Shown: one piece after another, positions 62,559 to 64,000 of the stretch
How positions within the stretch are numbered: position 1 is the first letter of the stretch
Layout: each line of letters opens with the position of its first letter
From: Mansonella perstans
Taxonomy: Eukaryota; Nematoda; Chromadorea; Rhabditida; Onchocercidae
Length of the DNA: 64,000 nt
Reading direction: 5' to 3'
NCBI GenBank assembly: GCA_037074765.1
Contig: JBAMDO010000567.1
Coordinates: 558,001-622,000 of the forward strand
Made by a program: the position numbers and the translations under genes
The notes under the pieces: model-generated
Told to the model about the DNA's origin: nothing
Databases searched by the model: none
Seen by the model: only the letters and a program-made list of their open reading frames with translations

Positions 62559-64000
62559 AAGAACAGCAGCAAGTTTGTTATGTCGGAAGGATTTTCCCTC
62601 TTTGGAATAACATTAGCTTGTTGTGCCCATATGAGGATAGTGCTACATTTTGAGCTAATTTGATAGGAGTATTGTTTATGGTTATAATGCATTATTTAGT
62701 ATTATGATGTCAAAGAATGTTCTGCGCTTTTGCTGGCATTACTTCACTCTGTTTTGTATGAGTGTGCCACACGTACGTACGTGTGTATATGTGCCGTGGG
62801 TGTCCGTTTTATTCAGAGTATTAAAAATAACCTCATTCTGTAAAAGTAATTACGTTTCAAAAGGTGTTTCAATATTGAGTGGATTGATTAGTATCTTCTA
62901 CTTGCAATGGAAACTTTAATTTTCAAGAATGTTTGGGATGCATTACATTCGGAATGATTTTAGAAAACAATTCTCTGAATGTTGGTTCTTTAAAGTGGAG
63001 AAGTTCTGAACTGAAATGAACATTGATTCACTTGTAAGATGCAACTATTGATGATGTAAAGGAGGTCGAAGGTCACAAGGTGAAAGAGAAGATTTTTGTG
63101 TACTAACAACTTGGCAGAATTTTCGATTTCTGTTGATTTTCCATGGATGAGTATAATCTGAAAATCTAAAAACAGTAGCATTTTTTCCAACTATCTTACT
63201 GTTGATTTGATCAATCATTTGTTGGTGTTGTTGGGAAACTGCTGAAATAATGTTGATTGGTTGAATTCTTCCTAATTACCATAGATGGTAATAGATCCTC
63301 ATTTTCATGGCGATATATATTTCGGCGTATATGGAAAAGTGTCGCATACAGTATATACCGCATATGTATTCTTTCGGTATTTCAAAAATGCTTAAAAATC
63401 TTAAAAGCTTTTGAAGGAAGCAGTAAGCATTCCAGCAATATCATCAATGTTTTCATTATTTTCATAGCATTCAGTAGTAGATGAAATTGATATATCAGAT
63501 CGAGGATATTGCTGATTAGCTAGGATGACAATTTTGAGCATTAAGTATTATGCCAAACATAGTTACATCAATAGTTATGCAGTTATTATCTTTTGCCATC
63601 AAAAGAATTAATGAAGTTAAAAATGTTGGGAAATTAGAACGTCGAAAGATGATTTCCTATATACGGTATAATGAATGACTATAATGTTTTATGTATTTCA
63701 ATCGATTACTATTTTAATTGGATTAGAAAGAATGAATATGAAAGGGCCCTTAGCAATTAAAGCTCTGGATGTCGGGAATATCACTGATTAGGATTCTGAA
63801 TTTTCTGAATTCGGTGTTCTTCGATATTGATAAATTCGTCGTGAAATTATCAATGTATTGGAGAATATGTTCATATTCATAGCGATTATCGTATATGCGG
63901 AAAATTTCCCAAGTATCTCATAATATGATCTGAGCATTTCCTAGTTTGCATTGTTTCTGAATATTCCCCAAGAATCTTTCTCGAAAGTTTTTTCTTGCAT

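Larger units (their letters stand above)
61543..64000. other. 3'UTR and gene-free sequence to the window end
   Basis: After the acidic-protein 3'UTR I see T-runs (62064-62083, 62362-62378) and a CA/CATA tract. No exon set is recognisable to the end; an exon of a gene beyond the window cannot be excluded. Confidence 0.55.

Overview
The window looks like nuclear DNA of a nematode, most likely a spirurid (filaria-like) worm. It is very AT-rich. Its genes are split into many short exons with TTTTCAG-type acceptors and GT donors. One gene has a probable spliced-leader acceptor just before its start codon. Several gene families are typical of worms: a cuticlin-like ZP protein, a DMSR-type peptide receptor and a transgelin/calponin. 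The species was not determined. No CRISPR array, operon of bacterial type, prophage or autonomous transposon was seen.

Layout from left to right: (1) 1-7.2 kb is gene-poor AT-rich DNA. (2) 7235-12557 (+) is a complete 14-exon TTLL12-like gene; exon phases agree throughout and give 718 aa. (3) 15701-21637 (+) is a 5-exon transgelin/calponin-like gene of 202 aa. Its 4.2-kb first intron holds a 28-bp tandem array and, on the opposite strand, a probable decayed receptor gene. (4) 21.6-28.9 kb has no supportable gene. (5) 28895-32640 (+) is a DMSR-like neuropeptide GPCR with two candidate last exons. (6) 36487-42307 (-) is a 10-exon ZP-domain membrane protein of about 599 aa with a Thr-rich stalk, a furin-like site and a C-terminal membrane helix. 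Its first intron carries an intact, intron-containing tRNA-Ile(UAU) on the opposite strand. (7) 42.3-51.8 kb has no convincing gene. (8) 51846-55623 (+) is an 8-exon OTUD3-type deubiquitinase of about 396 aa, with one probable GC-AG intron. (9) 55.6-60.6 kb is repeat-rich: a ~60-bp palindromic minisatellite, a GC-box island, CT and TG/TATGTG tracts and a 44-bp tandem repeat. (10) 60675-61542 (+) is a prothymosin/parathymosin-like acidic nuclear protein of 143 aa, followed by its probable 3'UTR and gene-free sequence to the end.

The genes are unrelated in function (ubiquitin editing, tubulin/histone-associated TTL-like protein, actin binding, cuticle/apical matrix, peptide signalling), so this is ordinary euchromatin rather than a gene cluster. 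I did not find a new multi-gene system. The most notable items are the nested antisense tRNA gene, the GC-AG intron in OTUD3, the receptor-like relic inside the transgelin intron, the acidic insertion in TTLL12 and the palindromic minisatellite.
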